Source: Aerococcus tenax (lineage in GTDB: Bacteria > Bacillota > Bacilli > Lactobacillales > Aerococcaceae). From it: a stretch of 64,000 nt of DNA. Positions 49,179 to 57,389 of this stretch are shown piece after piece. Under the pieces are notes generated by a model. The model was given only the letters and a program-made list of their open reading frames with translations. It ran no database searches and was not told where the DNA came from. The stretch spans positions 1,488,001 to 1,552,000 of the forward strand of contig NZ_CP127382.2 of the NCBI RefSeq assembly GCF_003286645.3, in the 5' to 3' direction. Made by a program: the position numbers and the translations under genes. Numbering within the stretch: position 1 is the stretch's first letter; every line of letters starts with the position of its first letter.

Positions 49179-50391
49179 ATTGATCAAGATAATCTTTTAA
49201 GGTCTGCCAAATCTTCATTTGGACGGTAGGATAGGCATGACGGTTAAGGTCATGCAAGAAAACCCAATCATTATCTTCTTGGCCTTGCCAGCCTTTTTCG
49301 GCTGCGGGGGATAATTTAGCATAGTAGAGGTCAATCTCCCAAAGTCGGTGAGAAAAGACATGGCGGACATGGCCGATGGATTTTTTCATTACGACTGGTC
49401 TAATATCATAAACTGCCTCTGCTTCAGCAACCAGGTTTTGGTAAGGCTGGCGCTCTTCTCCCCCTTGTTGATCACTTTTTTCTTGGTTAGCTACTTCAAA
49501 AAGCGGAACCGTCCACAAATTAGCCAAGAGACCCTGGCTGGGACGCTTTTCAATCAGATACTGGCCTTGACTATTCTCCAGCAAAAGTGCTTGGTAGTGA
49601 ATAGTTTTGGATTTGGTTTTGGATAATTTCACCGGATAATCCAACTCGGTTCCGGTCAGGGTAGCTAGGTTAAAGTCTTTGATGGGACTAATATCACTCA
49701 AGGGCTTCTTAGCGGTTTCGTAACTACTACCCAAATCCATTAGTGCCTGGTTAAAGTCCCCTGGCCGCTCATCGCCCATCACATAAGCCACTACTTCACG
49801 GAAGATAGCGTGGTTCTTTTGCCGGCTAATATCAGCGTTAATGGTAAAGAGGCGGCTGAAAACTCGCATGGCATTTCCATCAATGGCGGGTACGGCCTGA
49901 CCAAATGCAATAGAAGCAATGGCGCCAGCCGTATAAGGTCCAATCCCGGAAAGTTTCATCAGTTCCTTAGCGGTTCGGGGAAATTGCCCTCCATAGTCAT
50001 TCACAATCTCCTGAGCTGCCCGGTGGAGGTTTTTAGCTCTAGAGTAATAGCCTAGTCCGGCCCAATGTTTCAGTAGGTCATCTTCTTCTGCCGCTGCCAG
50101 GTCCTCGACAGTGGGAAAGGCTTGTAAAAAGCGTTGGTAGTAAGGAATGACAGTATTGACCTGGGTTTGCTGCAACATAATCTCTGATATCCAGATTTGG
50201 TAAGGGTCCTTACTTTCTCGCCAGGGCAAATGACGCCCTTCCTTGTCGTACCAATCAAACAAGGTCTTACGAAAAGCCTGGTTGGTTTGTTCGCCCCAGA
50301 CTTCAACTCCCGCAATGGTCGGCCCTAAATCAACAATAGCTGATTGTCCGAGCCAATCCTTTGGGGAAAAATCTTGGTTACTTCCGCTCAC
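49177..50391 (-). CDS. mutY: A/G-specific adenine glycosylase lacking the Fe-S motif
   Basis: 404 residues. It removes adenine paired with 8-oxoguanine. The helix-hairpin-helix domain has WISEIMLQQTQVNTV (catalytic Glu), LSGIGPYTAGAI and PAIDGNAMRVFSR (catalytic Asp), and a C-terminal NUDIX-like domain reads 8-oxoG. Where most MutY proteins have four Fe-S cysteines (C-x6-C-x2-C-x5-C), this one has DLGSSYETAKKPLSDISPIKDF: no Cys at all. Cluster-free MutY proteins are reported in some Lactobacillales. It starts at GTG 50391; the GTGA overlaps the TGA of recX, so the two are co-translated. Confidence 0.92.
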   Translation of the reverse strand: MSGSNQDFSPKDWLGQSAIVDLGPTIAGVEVWGEQTNQAFRKTLFDWYDKEGRHLPWRESKDPYQIWISEIMLQQTQVNTVIPYYQRFLQAFPTVEDLAAAEEDDLLKHWAGLGYYSRAKNLHRAAQEIVNDYGGQFPRTAKELMKLSGIGPYTAGAIASIAFGQAVPAIDGNAMRVFSRLFTINADISRQKNHAIFREVVAYVMGDERPGDFNQALMDLGSSYETAKKPLSDISPIKDFNLATLTGTELDYPVKLSKTKSKTIHYQALLLENSQGQYLIEKRPSQGLLANLWTVPLFEVANQEKSDQQGGEERQPYQNLVAEAEAVYDIRPVVMKKSIGHVRHVFSHRLWEIDLYYAKLSPAAEKGWQGQEDNDWVFLHDLNRHAYPTVQMKIWQTLKDYLDQ

Positions 50392-51404
50392 AGTTCTCCT
50401 TCTTCCTCTGCCTGCCTTATGGCCGCATCGATAGCTTCACTCTTAAAGCCACGGCCAAAAAGCATGGTTTTTACTTTAAAACGTCGTTCTTTCTCATCCA
50501 AATTCCAGTACTTCTTCCAATAGCGTTTAAAATACTTATTCAAAGCCGCACTCTCATCACGATCTAGCTGGTCAGACTCTTTTAATTGGGATAAGACTTG
50601 GCCAATTAAATCATTATTGTAGCCCTTCTTATAGAGGAATTGCTGTAATTTCTCCTCTGCTTTAAGGTTAGAATTCTTCCTAAGTAAGCTAGGCAACTTC
50701 TTTTTAGCCAAGTGTTGAGCATTTTCCATTTGATCAGCCTCACTATACTCCAACAAGGCTTGGTCAATGGTGTCTTCACTAAGCCCCTTTTCCTTCAGTT
50801 CCATAGCAATCACCTTGGGGCCTTTTCGATTGATGGTTTTTGCCGTTCGGGTATAGGACTGGCCGTAATAGAGGTCGTTAACTAGGGATAAGTCTTCCAA
50901 TTTCTCCATGACCGTATCAATGGTCGCTTGGGAATAATCTTCCTTAGCTAAGCGTTGGCTAACCTGCTTTTTCGACCGTAAACTATGACTTAAATAATTT
51001 AAAGCAATCTGATAGGCCCGATTATCGCGTTCACTAGCTAGGATATTTTTGCTTTCTTCTTGGCCTAGGTACTGCCCCTTAGACAGGGCGTAACGAACTA
51101 GGGTATCTTCACTAATCCCAAAAGCAAAGTCACCGTCAAGGTAGACATTATAACGTTTCTTATGGCGCTTTTGAGCTTCAATCATGGTGATCTTGCCTGA
51201 TAAAATCCTCTCCTGGTCTTGGTCTAAGCCTTCTGGGTCAGAGGAAGTGGCTAGTTTCCTAGGACGATAACCGCTTTTTTTAGTCTTTCTTTTTGGCCTG
51301 GTCAGTTGGTCACTTTCATCGGCTAAGGCTCTGACTCTTTTTGGGCGGGACTTTTTCTCCGGACTGATCTCACTTAATTTTACTGGCTGATTATCTTCTC
51401 GCAT
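50388..51404 (-). CDS. recX: RecX family regulator
   Basis: 338 residues. RecX limits RecA filaments. The helical repeat regions show YALSKGQYLG, LSHSLRSKKQVSQRLAKEDYSQ and LVNDLYYGQSYTRTAKTINRKGPKVIAMELKEKG, typical of the family. An N-terminal extension of about 70 basic residues (RPKRVRALADE, RPKRKTKKSGYRPRK) is unusual; many family members begin nearer to ITMIEAQKRHKKRYNVYLDG. It is the first gene of a pair with mutY. Confidence 0.85.
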   Translation of the reverse strand: MREDNQPVKLSEISPEKKSRPKRVRALADESDQLTRPKRKTKKSGYRPRKLATSSDPEGLDQDQERILSGKITMIEAQKRHKKRYNVYLDGDFAFGISEDTLVRYALSKGQYLGQEESKNILASERDNRAYQIALNYLSHSLRSKKQVSQRLAKEDYSQATIDTVMEKLEDLSLVNDLYYGQSYTRTAKTINRKGPKVIAMELKEKGLSEDTIDQALLEYSEADQMENAQHLAKKKLPSLLRKNSNLKAEEKLQQFLYKKGYNNDLIGQVLSQLKESDQLDRDESAALNKYFKRYWKKYWNLDEKERRFKVKTMLFGRGFKSEAIDAAIRQAEEEGEL

Positions 51405-51453
51405 GTTTCCACCATTCCATACGCTTAGTCTGAGCTAGATTTCAATAATTGTT

Positions 51454-52311
51454 CTAGATCAGACTTTTTTCACTTTGCTGTTCTTGATAATATTCTTTAA
51501 AAAATAAATAAGACTGCATTTTCTCTATCGGATTTTCGATTAAAGGATTCGATAGGAGGTCTAGATAATAACTCTGCCACAAGTGGTAGGCAAATTCAAG
51601 TTGGGCTTTGATTTGTACATTTTTAACCGGTAAAACTAAAGAAGTCGATGCAACCGTTTCGATGGTCACCGGTCGTCCCCCTACCGGGAAGAAGTGAAAG
51701 TATTTCACCAAGTTGAGGTTTAAGTAGCCGTGAAAATTTTGGTTACGATAACGCAGAGGCATCAATAAGTGCTTCCCCAGAAAGAAGGGCCTAAGCCAAG
51801 TATTTCCCAGGTCCACTGGCTCTTGAACCAGTCGATCAGTCATTTGCGTTTTTAGGGTTGATTTTAATAATTGGTCCAAAGTACACCGACTCCGGTACAA
51901 GAAGCCCTCACTGGTTAAGATCAAAGACCCCTTTAAATAGGCTTTATCTGTGTGATTTTTTAGCAAACGGCCTTTGACTTCTAAAACCATTAGGGTATCC
52001 TCACGAAAATGCCCGATACTCCGCGGAACTTCCTCAGCTATCCGATAAGCTCTAATCAGGTCGTCAGCCTCCACTAAAGAAAGGTACTTATGCGGTAAAT
52101 TCAAGGCATAGTGCTGGCAATGGTCACTATCCTTATTTGAAATAAGGGAAGAATTGTCAGATGACCGAGTTGCTTCTGGGACCTCATTAGCTAGGGGCAC
52201 CTTAGCTGGTGACTCTAGTGATTGGGCCTCACTGGTATTTACAGCAGCAGGATCTTCTCCCACTTGAGACGGGGACATATGGCAAGACGTTAGCGACATG
52301 TTTTCCAACAT
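51454..52311 (-). CDS. Probable ComK-family protein with N-terminal extension
   Basis: 285 residues. The C-terminal 170 show a pattern like B. subtilis ComK: a start YRSRCTLDQLLKST, then HLLMPLRYRNQNFHGYLNLN, VKYFHFFPVGGRPVTIETVAS, SLVLPVKNVQIKAQLEFAYH. These line up with ComK's IFLFPT-, GWISHVHVKEF-, TEVTFSNGKTMELPISYNS-, QVYRTAW-region. The first 90 residues are a Ser/Asp/Glu-rich extension without a recognised domain. ComK activates late competence genes. Upstream, AAAACTTCCTTTT at 52434-52446 is an AAAA-N5-TTTT box as ComK uses. AAGGAG precedes the ATG. Assignment is by eye and needs a profile search. Confidence 0.5.
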   Translation of the reverse strand: MLENMSLTSCHMSPSQVGEDPAAVNTSEAQSLESPAKVPLANEVPEATRSSDNSSLISNKDSDHCQHYALNLPHKYLSLVEADDLIRAYRIAEEVPRSIGHFREDTLMVLEVKGRLLKNHTDKAYLKGSLILTSEGFLYRSRCTLDQLLKSTLKTQMTDRLVQEPVDLGNTWLRPFFLGKHLLMPLRYRNQNFHGYLNLNLVKYFHFFPVGGRPVTIETVASTSLVLPVKNVQIKAQLEFAYHLWQSYYLDLLSNPLIENPIEKMQSYLFFKEYYQEQQSEKSLI

Positions 52312-52433
52312 TTCTGGTACTCCTTCATTGTATTAGTTCTCAGTTATTGAGAAACCATTTTTAAGATAGCATATATTCTTCAAGTAAAGACTATCTTTAC
52401 TTAAAGCTAATCCATTTTTTACCAGGAATTTAC

Positions 52434-52495
52434 AAAACTTCCTTTTAAACGCTTACATCCGCATTTTTACCTAAAATTTACCCTGATTTTACAAA
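52434..52495. promoter_or_regulatory. ComK-like AT-boxes and TTTAC repeats upstream of the ComK-like gene
   Basis: A perfect AAAA-N5-TTTT box lies at 52434-52446; 8 bp further a weaker partner (ACAT-N5-TTTT, 52455-52467) has the right spacing for a ComK site. Beyond it TTTACC, TTTACC, TTTACA occur at exact 11-bp steps (about 52466-52493), a pattern also like Pho boxes. No plus-strand gene follows, so the target should be the minus-strand gene or an unknown RNA. Confidence 0.4.
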
Positions 52496-52596
52496 AGCCT
52501 CCCCTTGTTTGCCTAGTTCTCTTTGAGCATTCCTTCTGCCTTTACATAGTGGCCTTTGAATAGCTAACTAGCAAGCATATCATTTTAAAGCATTAA

Positions 52597-52639
52597 AAAA
52601 CAACAAATCCCTAGATTAGATTCTAGTTATTTGTTGTTT
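52597..52639 (-). terminator. Terminator of the small HTH gene
   Basis: AAACAACAAAT...CTAGA pairs with TCTAG..ATTTGTTGTTT; on the minus strand a run of T follows. Confidence 0.8.
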
Positions 52640-52681
52640 CAAGGTCTTACGCACCTAGCTATTCCGTCTTTGATATCAGTT

Positions 52682-52945
52682 TTAGAAGTGCACATCGACA
52701 ACGAGGTGGCCACCTACAGCATTAACAATTTCTTGTAGGGTACCTAAACTAATATTTTGTTGACGTGATTCAACCCGTGAGATATAACTTTGCTTACGCC
52801 CAGAAATATCCGCTAATTGAGCCTGGGATAGCCCCTTTTCTTGACGGATTTTTAGCAACACATCAGAAGCCTTAATACTTGCTTGTTGTCTTGCAATATT
52901 TTTTTCATCAAGGGATAGGTCTTCTCTATGCGTATCCATATTCAT
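52682..52945 (-). CDS. XRE-type helix-turn-helix protein
   Basis: 87 residues. A short charged N terminus, then an HTH: SDVLLKIRQEKGLSQAQLADISGRKQSYISRVESRQQNISLGTLQEIVNAVGG. This size and shape is common for antitoxin-like or small phage-type regulators, but no toxin gene is next to it. It is flanked by a terminator. An in-frame second Met at residue 3 could also be used. Confidence 0.8.
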   Translation of the reverse strand: MNMDTHREDLSLDEKNIARQQASIKASDVLLKIRQEKGLSQAQLADISGRKQSYISRVESRQQNISLGTLQEIVNAVGGHLVVDVHF

Positions 52946-53108
52946 CCCCTCCTAAATATTTCACACAACTCATCATAATATTTTTAATAAACATATATCC
53001 TATATTTATATTATACATAAATCATAAGATAATGCATAGATATAAACTTTGGATGAGCTATCTCAAATATTTATAAATTCCCAGCAAAGTGAACCCGTCA
53101 AGAAAATA

Positions 53109-53116
53109 GGGGGGGG
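53109..53116. repeat. Homopolymer of eight G
   Basis: A run of eight G in non-coding DNA between two HTH genes; such tracts can slip during replication. No open reading frame crosses it. Confidence 0.5.
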
Positions 53117-53201
53117 AACAGGAAAGCCAATCAATAGATATAGGCTCTTGACATGGACTAAAAAGGTAATTAATCAAAGCGATTGTAGGGCTACAAAAGG
53201 A

Positions 53202-53549
53202 CTAGTCTTCTTGGCCTAAGTGAGTGAGCAAATAGGTCACTAAGCAACCTGCTCCAAAGCCAAGCAAGAGATGACTCCAGTTAAAGCGCTTCACTTCCTC
53301 ATCATCCAAACGCGTTGGAATTACCCGGCCGGTTGCTTCAGAAATATCCTGGATATCCTCATTTAACAATTCTTCCATCGGTTGATCAAAAATCGATGAT
53401 AATAATATTAAGTTTTCCACGTTGGGATAGCTTTTATTATTTTCCCAATTAGACACTGTTTGTTGGGTGGTTTTTAGATAACTCGCCAATTGTCCTTGGG
53501 AAATATTATTTAGCTCACGTTGTTCTTTAATTACTTGACCAATTTTCAT
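53202..53549 (-). CDS. XRE-type regulator with C-terminal membrane segment
   Basis: 115 residues from ATG 53549 (GAGGAG 7 bp upstream; TTG 53564 is a less likely start). An N-terminal HTH (IGQVIKEQRELNNISQGQLASYLKTTQQTVSNWENNKSYPN split across helices 1-4) is followed by a linker and a C-terminal hydrophobic segment LLLGFGAGCLVTYLLTHL. Membrane-linked XRE regulators may sense envelope signals. No obvious partner. Confidence 0.8.
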   Translation of the reverse strand: MKIGQVIKEQRELNNISQGQLASYLKTTQQTVSNWENNKSYPNVENLILLSSIFDQPMEELLNEDIQDISEATGRVIPTRLDDEEVKRFNWSHLLLGFGAGCLVTYLLTHLGQED

Positions 53550-53665
53550 CTTGCCACTCCTCAATAATAGACAATAATTCTCATTCTTTATTAGTATACA
53601 AGATTATTGGTAGGAGGACAAATGCTTATTCTTATTCATTAAAGCTTGATTTTCTTAGCTAGCCC

Positions 53666-53694
53666 TTGTCAAGACTGAAGAATTGGTGTATAAT
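53666..53694 (+). promoter_or_regulatory. Promoter of uraA
   Basis: TTGTCA at 53666-53671, 17-bp spacer ending TG, TATAAT at 53689-53694. The leader (53695-53770) holds a small hairpin (GGCTAAATTAGCC) but no recognisable riboswitch. Confidence 0.8.
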
Positions 53695-53770
53695 TTCGAA
53701 GATTTGGGCTAAATTAGCCGCTTTATTTTAGCTTAGGGGATTTCCCTTGTGATTTTTGGAAGGAGATACT

Positions 53771-55063
53771 ATGACATCAGCAGAAAATTTAATGAAAATG
53801 AATTATGACATCGAGGATCGGCCTCCACGTGGTGAGGGACTGCTCCTAAGTTTTCAACACGTCTTCGCTATGTTCGGTGCAACCATTCTGGTCCCCTTAA
53901 TCTTAGGTCTACCGGTATCGGTTGCTCTCTTCTGTAGTGGGATTGGTACCTTAATTTACCACTTCGCTACCCAAAATAAGGTGCCTGTTTATCTGGGCTC
54001 ATCCTTTGCCTTCATTGGCGCTATGGCCCACGCTATCGAACAGTTAGGTGGCGATATTTCCGCGGCTCAAACTGGGGTCATGCTAGCCGGCGGAATCTAT
54101 GTCTTAGTGGCTCTTTTGGTTAAAATGTTAGGGAGTAGCTGGATTGACCGCCTCCTACCTCCAATTGTTATCGGTCCCATGATCATTGTCATCGGTTTGA
54201 GTCTATCCTCATCTGCTGTCACTAACGCAGGATTCACTCCAGACGGGACCTGGCAACAAATGTTGACTGCCCTAATTACCTTCCTGATCTGTGCCTTTGT
54301 TAATGTTTATGGACGGGGATTTATTCGGGTGATTCCTTTCTTGATTGGTTTAGTTGGTGGTTACATTGTTGCTGCCTGCCTAGGCCTAGTCGATATTAGT
54401 CCAGTGGCTGACGCCGCTTGGTTTGAAATCCCTGATTTCTATTTACCTTTTAAGACACCATTCTTTAACAGCTATCAACTTAACTTTGGTCCAGAAGCCA
54501 TTGCCATTTTACCAGTGGCGGTAGTCACCATTTCTGAACATATTGGTGACCATACTGTCTTAAGTGAAATTTGTGGCCGTCAATTTCTCAAGAATCCTGG
54601 TCTCCACCGGACTTTGATGGGTGACGGGATTGCGACCTCGGTTTCTGCCTTCCTAGGTGGACCTGCCAATACCACTTACGGAGAAAATACTGGGGTTATT
54701 GGCCTCACCCGAGTGGCTTCGGTTTCCGTTATCCGTAATGCCGCTCTCTTGGCGATCATGCTCAGTTGCTTGGGTAAATTCACCGCCCTCATTTCAACCA
54801 TTCCAGCAGCTGTCCTCGGTGGCATGTCTATCCTCCTCTATGGGGTCATTGCAAGTAACGGCCTCAAAGTCTTAATTGAAGCCCGGGTAAACTTCAACCA
54901 AGTCCGTAACCTGGTCATCGCCAGTGCCATGTTAGTTCTCGGTCTAGGAGGCGCAGTGCTTAAATTAGGGGCCTTTACCCTTTCTGGAACCGCCCTCGCT
55001 GCTATGGTAGGGATTATTCTTAACTTACTCCTACCTGAAATTAAAACCCTGAAGACGAAATAG
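53771..55063 (+). CDS. uraA: Uracil permease (NCS2 family)
   Basis: 430 residues from ATG 53771 (GGAAGGAG just upstream; an in-frame TTG at 53756 is within this site). About 12-14 membrane segments. Characteristic blocks: FAMFGATILVPLILGLP, VYLGSSFAFIGAM, GPMIIVIGLSLS, VVTISEHIGDHTVLSEICGR, and GGPANTTYGENTGVIGLTRVAS. It takes up uracil by proton symport. Its own promoter and terminator suggest a single-gene transcript. Confidence 0.9.
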   Translation: MTSAENLMKMNYDIEDRPPRGEGLLLSFQHVFAMFGATILVPLILGLPVSVALFCSGIGTLIYHFATQNKVPVYLGSSFAFIGAMAHAIEQLGGDISAAQTGVMLAGGIYVLVALLVKMLGSSWIDRLLPPIVIGPMIIVIGLSLSSSAVTNAGFTPDGTWQQMLTALITFLICAFVNVYGRGFIRVIPFLIGLVGGYIVAACLGLVDISPVADAAWFEIPDFYLPFKTPFFNSYQLNFGPEAIAILPVAVVTISEHIGDHTVLSEICGRQFLKNPGLHRTLMGDGIATSVSAFLGGPANTTYGENTGVIGLTRVASVSVIRNAALLAIMLSCLGKFTALISTIPAAVLGGMSILLYGVIASNGLKVLIEARVNFNQVRNLVIASAMLVLGLGGAVLKLGAFTLSGTALAAMVGIILNLLLPEIKTLKTK

Positions 55064-55072
55064 AAGTGATTA

Positions 55073-55108
55073 AATAGCTGGGATAGCTCTTCTCAGCTAT
55101 TTTTTAAT
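55073..55108 (+). terminator. Terminator of uraA
   Basis: AATAGCTG pairs with CAGCTATT, with TTTTTT after it. Confidence 0.8.
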
Positions 55109-55163
55109 CTTCATTTTTCTAGTAATATTTAAAAAAATCTTTGAAAGAAGCCCTTCAAATCAA

Positions 55164-55172
55164 TGGTATAAT
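55164..55172 (+). promoter_or_regulatory. Extended -10 promoter of galE
   Basis: TGGTATAAT; the nearest TTGAAA is about 20 bp away, so extended -10 recognition is likely. Confidence 0.5.
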
Positions 55173-55224
55173 AAGAATAATCAGTGAATTTTACCAAGTA
55201 ATTAAATGAATAAAGGAGAGACTT

Positions 55225-56238
55225 ATGTCCATTTTAGTTACAGGCGGAGCGGGCTATATTGGTTCGCATACCGTTATTGAATTAATCAACTCTGGCTACG
55301 AAGTTGTTATTGTCGATGACTTCTCTAATAGTAAGCCAACCGTTCTTGACCGCATCGAAAGAATTGCTGGTAAGCGCCCGACTTTCTATGAAGCCAATAT
55401 CTTAGATGGGGATGCCTTACGCCAAATCTTTGAAAAAGAATCCATCGATGCTGTCATTCACTATGCAGCCTTTAAAGCGGTCGGTGAATCGGTTGAAAAA
55501 CCTATTGACTACTATCACAATAATATGGGTGGACTCCTTCAAGTATTAAAAGTAATGAAGGAATTTGGTGTGAAGGAATTTGTCTATTCTTCAAGTGCCA
55601 CGGTCTATGGGATGAATAATGTCTCCCCCCTAACCGAAGACTTACCAACCAGTGCTACCAATCCATACGGCTATAGTAAGGTCATGGGCGAACAAATCTT
55701 AAAAGATACCTACAAGGCTTACCCTGACTGGTCCATTATGATCTTACGCTACTTCAACCCTATCGGGGCCCACGAAAGTGGCCTGATTGGTGAAGACCCC
55801 CAAGGCGTCCCTAATAATATCATGCCTTATATCACCCAAGTAGCCATTGGTAAGTTAGAAAAATTACATGTTTTTGGTAATGACTACGATACCCATGATG
55901 GTACTGGAGTCCGCGATTACCTCCACGTAGTTGACTTGGCTAAGGGCCATGTTGCAGCCATCGACTACGCCAATAAGCACCAAGGCCTAGAAATTGTCAA
56001 CTTAGGCACCGGTCAAGGCTACTCTGTCCTCGACCTGGTCAATACCTTCCAAGAGGTCAACCAAGTTGAGCTTCCTTATGTGATTGACGAACGCCGGGCT
56101 GGTGATGTAGCTGAATGTTATGCTGACCCATCCTACGCTAAAGAGCTACTGGGTTGGGAAGCAGAAGAAGATTTAGCTGACATGTGCCGGGATTCCTGGC
56201 ACTGGCAAGAAACCTGCCCTAACGGCTACGAAGGTTAA
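55225..56238 (+). CDS. galE: UDP-glucose 4-epimerase
   Basis: 337 residues. Interconverts UDP-glucose and UDP-galactose. NAD motif GGAGYIGSHT (7-16), then YAAFKAVGESVEKP, SSSATVYG, the catalytic Tyr-x3-Lys in NPYGYSKVMGE, and RYFNPIGAHESGLIGEDP. Length and order are typical. AAAGGAG precedes the ATG. No Leloir genes follow, so it may serve wall or capsule sugars. Confidence 0.95.
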   Translation: MSILVTGGAGYIGSHTVIELINSGYEVVIVDDFSNSKPTVLDRIERIAGKRPTFYEANILDGDALRQIFEKESIDAVIHYAAFKAVGESVEKPIDYYHNNMGGLLQVLKVMKEFGVKEFVYSSSATVYGMNNVSPLTEDLPTSATNPYGYSKVMGEQILKDTYKAYPDWSIMILRYFNPIGAHESGLIGEDPQGVPNNIMPYITQVAIGKLEKLHVFGNDYDTHDGTGVRDYLHVVDLAKGHVAAIDYANKHQGLEIVNLGTGQGYSVLDLVNTFQEVNQVELPYVIDERRAGDVAECYADPSYAKELLGWEAEEDLADMCRDSWHWQETCPNGYEG

Positions 56239-56249
56239 AGAACTTGAAA

Positions 56250-56282
56250 AGAGTTTGTCGCTTCAGGCAGGCTCTTTTTTGT
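56250..56282 (+). terminator. Weak terminator after galE
   Basis: AAAGAG pairs with CTCTTT with a long loop and a T-run. Confidence 0.5.
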
Positions 56283-56401
56283 TAGCTAATTTTAATCAAC
56301 AAGTTCTCCTAGTTTTACCGAAAGCTTCTTAGCTAGCTTGCATGTTCATCCTAAAATGTTTAAACTAGAGAAAACCTGTTTAAATGAAGAAAGGAAAGCC
56401 T

Positions 56402-57283
56402 ATGTCAGATTCACAAGGGCCCAGTTTTTCCTGGCACAAGTTGGTCCAGGAAATCCTAGCCACTCTCAAATCCCTCATTAAGATGCTGGCCCGCCTCGTT
56501 TATTATCTCATTGATCAGCTGACCCGCATCCTGCTACCGCTCTTTCGAAGAATTGACCGCGTCCTGCCCCACAGAAACAAACAAAACAAGGATCAAGACA
56601 GTCCTTTCAAGCATCAAGTCCAAGAAAAGGTCAATAGCCAACTCCAGCCTGGCTTAACTCCTCTTAAAAGCTTCTGGCAAAAACTATCCCTCCCCCTCCA
56701 ATGGGGAGTGGCCCTTGGCGTTTTGGGACTAGTCTTCTTCCTAGCAAGCCCCAGTTATCAGGGGACGGCTAGTGATAACCTCTTAGGTCTCAAGGCACAA
56801 TCCTCACAACTAACTGGCCAAGACCATTACCAAGCTGATAACTGGGAGATTGACCAAGACGATGTCTCAGTTTATCATGGGCCAGAGGAAAAGGAGCCAG
56901 CCGACCAGGCCTTGACCACTAAAGACCAGGACCATGCCTCAGCTATTCTCGACGAAAAAGTCGCCCAGTATGAGTCTAAACGAGCTCGTTACCCAAGAAG
57001 GGCAACAAAAATCAAGCGATCAGGGGAAGAAAAAGCGACGGATTCCAAGCTGGCACAAGAGTCCATTGAGCCAGATAGCTCAAATGCTGGCAGTGAGTAT
57101 CCCTCCCAGTCTCCTAAGACAGAAGAGAGCCAGGTCCAAGCTGGAGGCAGCTACCAAGTTCAGGCTGGCGATAGTCTCTACCGCATTGCCCAAGACCATG
57201 GCATGACGGTCGACGAGCTCATGGACTTAAACGGCATGACCAGGCCTGCGCTTATGCCTGGTCAAAGGATTAAAGTCAAATAA
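56402..57283 (+). CDS. LysM-domain membrane protein
   Basis: 293 residues from ATG 56402 (GAAAGGAAAG upstream; ATG 56384 is not supported). The N-terminal 100 residues contain amphipathic, Leu/Arg-rich helices, then a membrane segment (WGVALGVLGLVFFLASP, about 100-116). A long acidic, Ser/Asp/Lys-rich linker leads to one LysM domain (YQVQAGDSLYRIAQDHGMTVDELMDLNGM) at the C terminus. With the LysM outside, it would bind peptidoglycan near the septum or wall. Enzyme motifs are absent. Confidence 0.8.
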   Translation: MSDSQGPSFSWHKLVQEILATLKSLIKMLARLVYYLIDQLTRILLPLFRRIDRVLPHRNKQNKDQDSPFKHQVQEKVNSQLQPGLTPLKSFWQKLSLPLQWGVALGVLGLVFFLASPSYQGTASDNLLGLKAQSSQLTGQDHYQADNWEIDQDDVSVYHGPEEKEPADQALTTKDQDHASAILDEKVAQYESKRARYPRRATKIKRSGEEKATDSKLAQESIEPDSSNAGSEYPSQSPKTEESQVQAGGSYQVQAGDSLYRIAQDHGMTVDELMDLNGMTRPALMPGQRIKVK

Positions 57284-57317
57284 GACAGAAGGCTTCCCCC
57301 TCTACTATTTGATAAAG

Positions 57318-57367
57318 CAAAAAAGACTAGCCACATAGCTTTAACAGCTAGGGCTAGCCTTTTTTTC
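57318..57367. terminator. Bidirectional terminator between LysM gene and D-lactate dehydrogenase
   Basis: AAAAAAGACTAGCC pairs with GGCTAGCCTTTTTTT, imperfect centre; serves both convergent genes. Confidence 0.8.
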
Positions 57368-57389
57368 TCTATATTTTATCTGTTAATGA

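Noticed and set aside
52682..52945. Toxin-antitoxin pair
   Set aside because: The HTH gene stands alone; no small toxin gene adjoins it.
53695..53770. Riboswitch or PyrR attenuator in the uraA leader
   Set aside because: Only a short hairpin is present; no conserved PyrR-binding or purine motif was recognised.
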